From Bacillota bacterium (GTDB lineage: Bacteria; Bacillota; Clostridia; Christensenellales; Aristaeellaceae), in NCBI GenBank assembly GCA_023435435.1, contig JAEYRW010000067.1:1-8221 (forward strand): 8,221 nt of DNA. Reading direction: 5' to 3'. This document shows, in pieces, positions 6,159-8,221 of the stretch (its first letter is position 1; the number at the start of each line of letters is the position of its first letter). The notes below the pieces were generated by a model that was given only the letters and a program-made list of their open reading frames with translations, was not told the DNA's origin and did no database searches. A program made the translations under genes and the position numbers.

Positions 6159-8221
6159 TTACCGGACGATTTCCTCCATCAGGAAGCACTCGATGATGTC
6201 GCCTTCCTTGATGTCCGAATACCGCTCCAGACCGATGCCGCACTCGTAGCCCGTGGCGACTTCCTTCGCGTCGTCCTTGAACCGCTTGAGCGAGTCGATC
6301 TTGCCCTCGTGGACGACCACGTTGTCGCGGAGCAGGCGCACCTGCGCGTTGCGCGCGATCTTGCCGTCGAGCACGTAGGAACCGGCGATGATGCCGACGC
6401 CCGTGATCTTGTAGACCTGGCGCACCTCGGCCCTGCCGAGCACGTTCTCCTTGAACTTGGGCGAAAGCATGCCGTTCATGGCCTGCTGCACGTCCTCGAT
6501 GGCGTTGTAGATGACCCGGTAGAGCCGGATGTCCACGTTCTCCCGCTCCGCGATGTCCCGGGCGTTGTTGTCCGGCCGGACATTGAAGCCGATGATGATG
6601 GCGCCCGACGCCGAGGCCAGCATGACGTCCGTTTCCGTGATCGCGCCGACGCCGCCGTGGATGGAGCGCACGCGCACCTCTTCGTTGGACAGCTTTTCAA
6701 GCGACTGCCGGACGGCCTCCACGGAGCCCTGTACGTCCGCCTTGATGATGAGGTTGAGGTCCTTGACCTCGCCCGCCGAAATCTGGTTGAACAGATCGTC
6801 GAGGGTGGTCTTGGACGTGTTCTTGATGAGGGCCGCGCGCAGCTTATCCTTGCGCTCCTCGGCCACCTGGCGGGAGAGACGGTCGTCGTCCACCGCCGAG
6901 ATGATGTCGCCGGCCTCCGGCACATCGCCGAAGCCGATGACCTCCACCGGCATGGACGGGCCGGCGGCCTTCACGTTCTCGCCCTTGTCGTTGGTCATGG
7001 CGCGCACGCGGCCGTAGGCGGTGCCCGCGATGATGGTGTCGCCGACGTTCAGCGTTCCGTTCTTGACCAGAACCGTCGCCACCGGGCCGCGGCCCTTGTC
7101 CAGGCGCGCCTCGATGATGATGCCGCGCGCCTTGCGGTTGGGGTTGGCGCGGTAATCCTTCAACTCCGCGATGAGCAGGATCGACTCCAGGAGCTGATCC
7201 ACGCCGTCGCCGGTCTGCGCGGAGACGGGAACCATCATGGTGTCGCCGCCCCATTGCTCGTCGACCAGCTCGTACTCGGTGAGCTGCTGGCGGATGCGGT
7301 CGGGGTTTGCGCCGACCTTATCCATCTTGTTGATGGCGACGATGATGTCGACGCCCGCCGCCTTGGCGTGGTTGATGGCCTCGATGGTCTGGGGCATGAC
7401 GCCGTCGTCCGCCGCCACCACCAGAATGGCGATGTCGGTGGCCTGGGCGCCGCGCATGCGCATGGCGGTGAACGCCTCGTGGCCGGGGGTATCCAGGAAG
7501 GTGATCTCCTGGCCGTCCAGCTCCACGGTGTAGGCGCCGATGTGCTGGGTAATGCCGCCCGCCTCGCCGGCGGTGACGCGGGTCTTGCGGATGTAGTCGA
7601 GCAGGCTCGTCTTGCCGTGGTCGACGTGGCCCATGATGGTCACGACCGGCGGGCGCGACTCGAGATCGTCGTCCGCGTCCTCCACGTCCTCGTTGGCGAG
7701 GGCGTCCTCGGCGGTTTCCGCGATCTTCTTTTCAAACTCGATGCCGTACTCGGAGCAGACCAGGGAGGCGGTGTCGTAATCGAGCTCGTTGTTGATGGTG
7801 GCGATGATGCCCAGCATCATGAGCTTTTTGATGATCTCGCCCACCGTCTTTCCGATGCGCTCGGAGAGGTCCTTCACCGTAATCGTATCGGCCGTCATGT
7901 AAGCCGTCTCGATCTTGATGGGCTCGATGTTGGTCCGCTTCAGGCTGGACTTCTTCTTCTTCCTGCCCCGGAAGAACTCGTCATCCATGCCGCCCATGGG
8001 CCTGTTGTCCCGGCGGCGCTGGTTGGAATTGACCGTGCGCTCGGGATTTTTCGGGCGCTCGTACTGTTTTTTGTTCGGGTCGTAGTTGGAGACCTTCTCC
8101 TTCTCCGTGGTGGGCGTGAGCTCCGGCGCCTTGGGCCGTCCGAAGCCCGGCCTGCCCGCGCCGCCGCCGAAGCGTCCGCCGCCCGGCTGGGGCCTTCCGC
8201 CCGGCGCGCCCGGTGCGGGGC
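6159..8221 (-). CDS. infB: translation initiation factor IF-2, 5' end outside window
   Basis: GTPase that places initiator fMet-tRNA on the 30S subunit and promotes 50S joining. 686 residues are visible (numbered from the right edge); the N-terminus lies beyond 8221. Residues 1-74 are a Gly/Arg/Pro-rich then charged low-complexity linker, followed by a KKKK patch (about 88-91). The IF2_N domain is at about 111-165 (TITVKDLSERIGKTVGEIIK). The G domain has GHVDHGKT (197-204), GGITQHIGAY (221-230), DTPGHEAF (243-250), NKMDK (297-301) and SAQ (333-335). Domain II follows, then domain III (NLIIKADVQGSVEAV, about 489-503), and the fMet-tRNA-binding C-terminal domain, with YKITGVGIIAGSYV (603-616). 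The stop is TAA at 6161-6159. All GTPase motifs are intact. The frame is open without interruption to the edge, so the ATG at 7997 is not the start. It heads the visible part of the operon; nusA and ylxR would be expected to the right. Confidence 0.98.
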   Translation of the reverse strand, partial: PAPGAPGGRPQPGGGRFGGGAGRPGFGRPKAPELTPTTEKEKVSNYDPNKKQYERPKNPERTVNSNQRRRDNRPMGGMDDEFFRGRKKKKSSLKRTNIEPIKIETAYMTADTITVKDLSERIGKTVGEIIKKLMMLGIIATINNELDYDTASLVCSEYGIEFEKKIAETAEDALANEDVEDADDDLESRPPVVTIMGHVDHGKTSLLDYIRKTRVTAGEAGGITQHIGAYTVELDGQEITFLDTPGHEAFTAMRMRGAQATDIAILVVAADDGVMPQTIEAINHAKAAGVDIIVAINKMDKVGANPDRIRQQLTEYELVDEQWGGDTMMVPVSAQTGDGVDQLLESILLIAELKDYRANPNRKARGIIIEARLDKGRGPVATVLVKNGTLNVGDTIIAGTAYGRVRAMTNDKGENVKAAGPSMPVEVIGFGDVPEAGDIISAVDDDRLSRQVAEERKDKLRAALIKNTSKTTLDDLFNQISAGEVKDLNLIIKADVQGSVEAVRQSLEKLSNEEVRVRSIHGGVGAITETDVMLASASGAIIIGFNVRPDNNARDIAERENVDIRLYRVIYNAIEDVQQAMNGMLSPKFKENVLGRAEVRQVYKITGVGIIAGSYVLDGKIARNAQVRLLRDNVVVHEGKIDSLKRFKDDAKEVATGYECGIGLERYSDIKEGDIIECFLMEEIVR

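Noticed and set aside
7995..7997. ATG at 7997 as an alternative internal start for a short IF2 form
   Set aside because: No SD precedes it and the frame continues open with IF2-like linker sequence to the edge. Short IF2 forms exist in E. coli, but nothing here supports one.

Overview
The window is GC-rich DNA from what is most likely a Gram-positive member of the Clostridia, possibly from a gut or anaerobic-digester community. Strong AGGAGG-type Shine-Dalgarno (SD) sites, a probable TTG start, the infB-rbfA-nrnA gene order and GC-biased third codon positions all fit. No rRNA, tRNA or other taxonomic marker is present, so this assignment is inference.

Layout from left to right. Positions 1-221 hold the end of an unidentified gene or intergenic sequence; three frames stay open there and none can be chosen. 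A plus-strand gene (262-1008) follows. It encodes a regulator with an N-terminal Xre helix-turn-helix (HTH) and a C-terminal membrane domain built from a repeated WHPGW unit. It ends at a strong hairpin terminator (1015-1055) that can also serve the converging minus-strand gene. Everything further right is on the minus strand. yhhN (2763-3380) and an araB-type ribulokinase gene (1094-2752) form a tight two-gene unit. A 344-base non-coding gap (3381-3724) contains a large imperfect inverted repeat. The last block reads right to left as infB (5' end beyond the window edge), rbfA, nrnA and tsaC/ywlC.

The infB-rbfA-nrnA-tsaC block is a translation and RNA-metabolism operon. IF2 delivers initiator tRNA, RbfA matures the 30S subunit, NrnA degrades nanoRNA and pAp, and TsaC/Sua5 starts synthesis of t6A on ANN-decoding tRNAs. 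The last three genes overlap by a few bases, which suggests translational coupling. A hairpin sits between infB and rbfA. The yhhN-araB pair joins a membrane protein of the lysoplasmalogenase family to a sugar kinase, with no araA or araD in view.

The core genes are ordinary. The less ordinary parts are the symmetric inverted-repeat element at 3415-3720, the repeat-built membrane domain of the Xre protein, and the infB-rbfA hairpin. I found no convincing evidence of a new defence, mobile or biosynthetic system.
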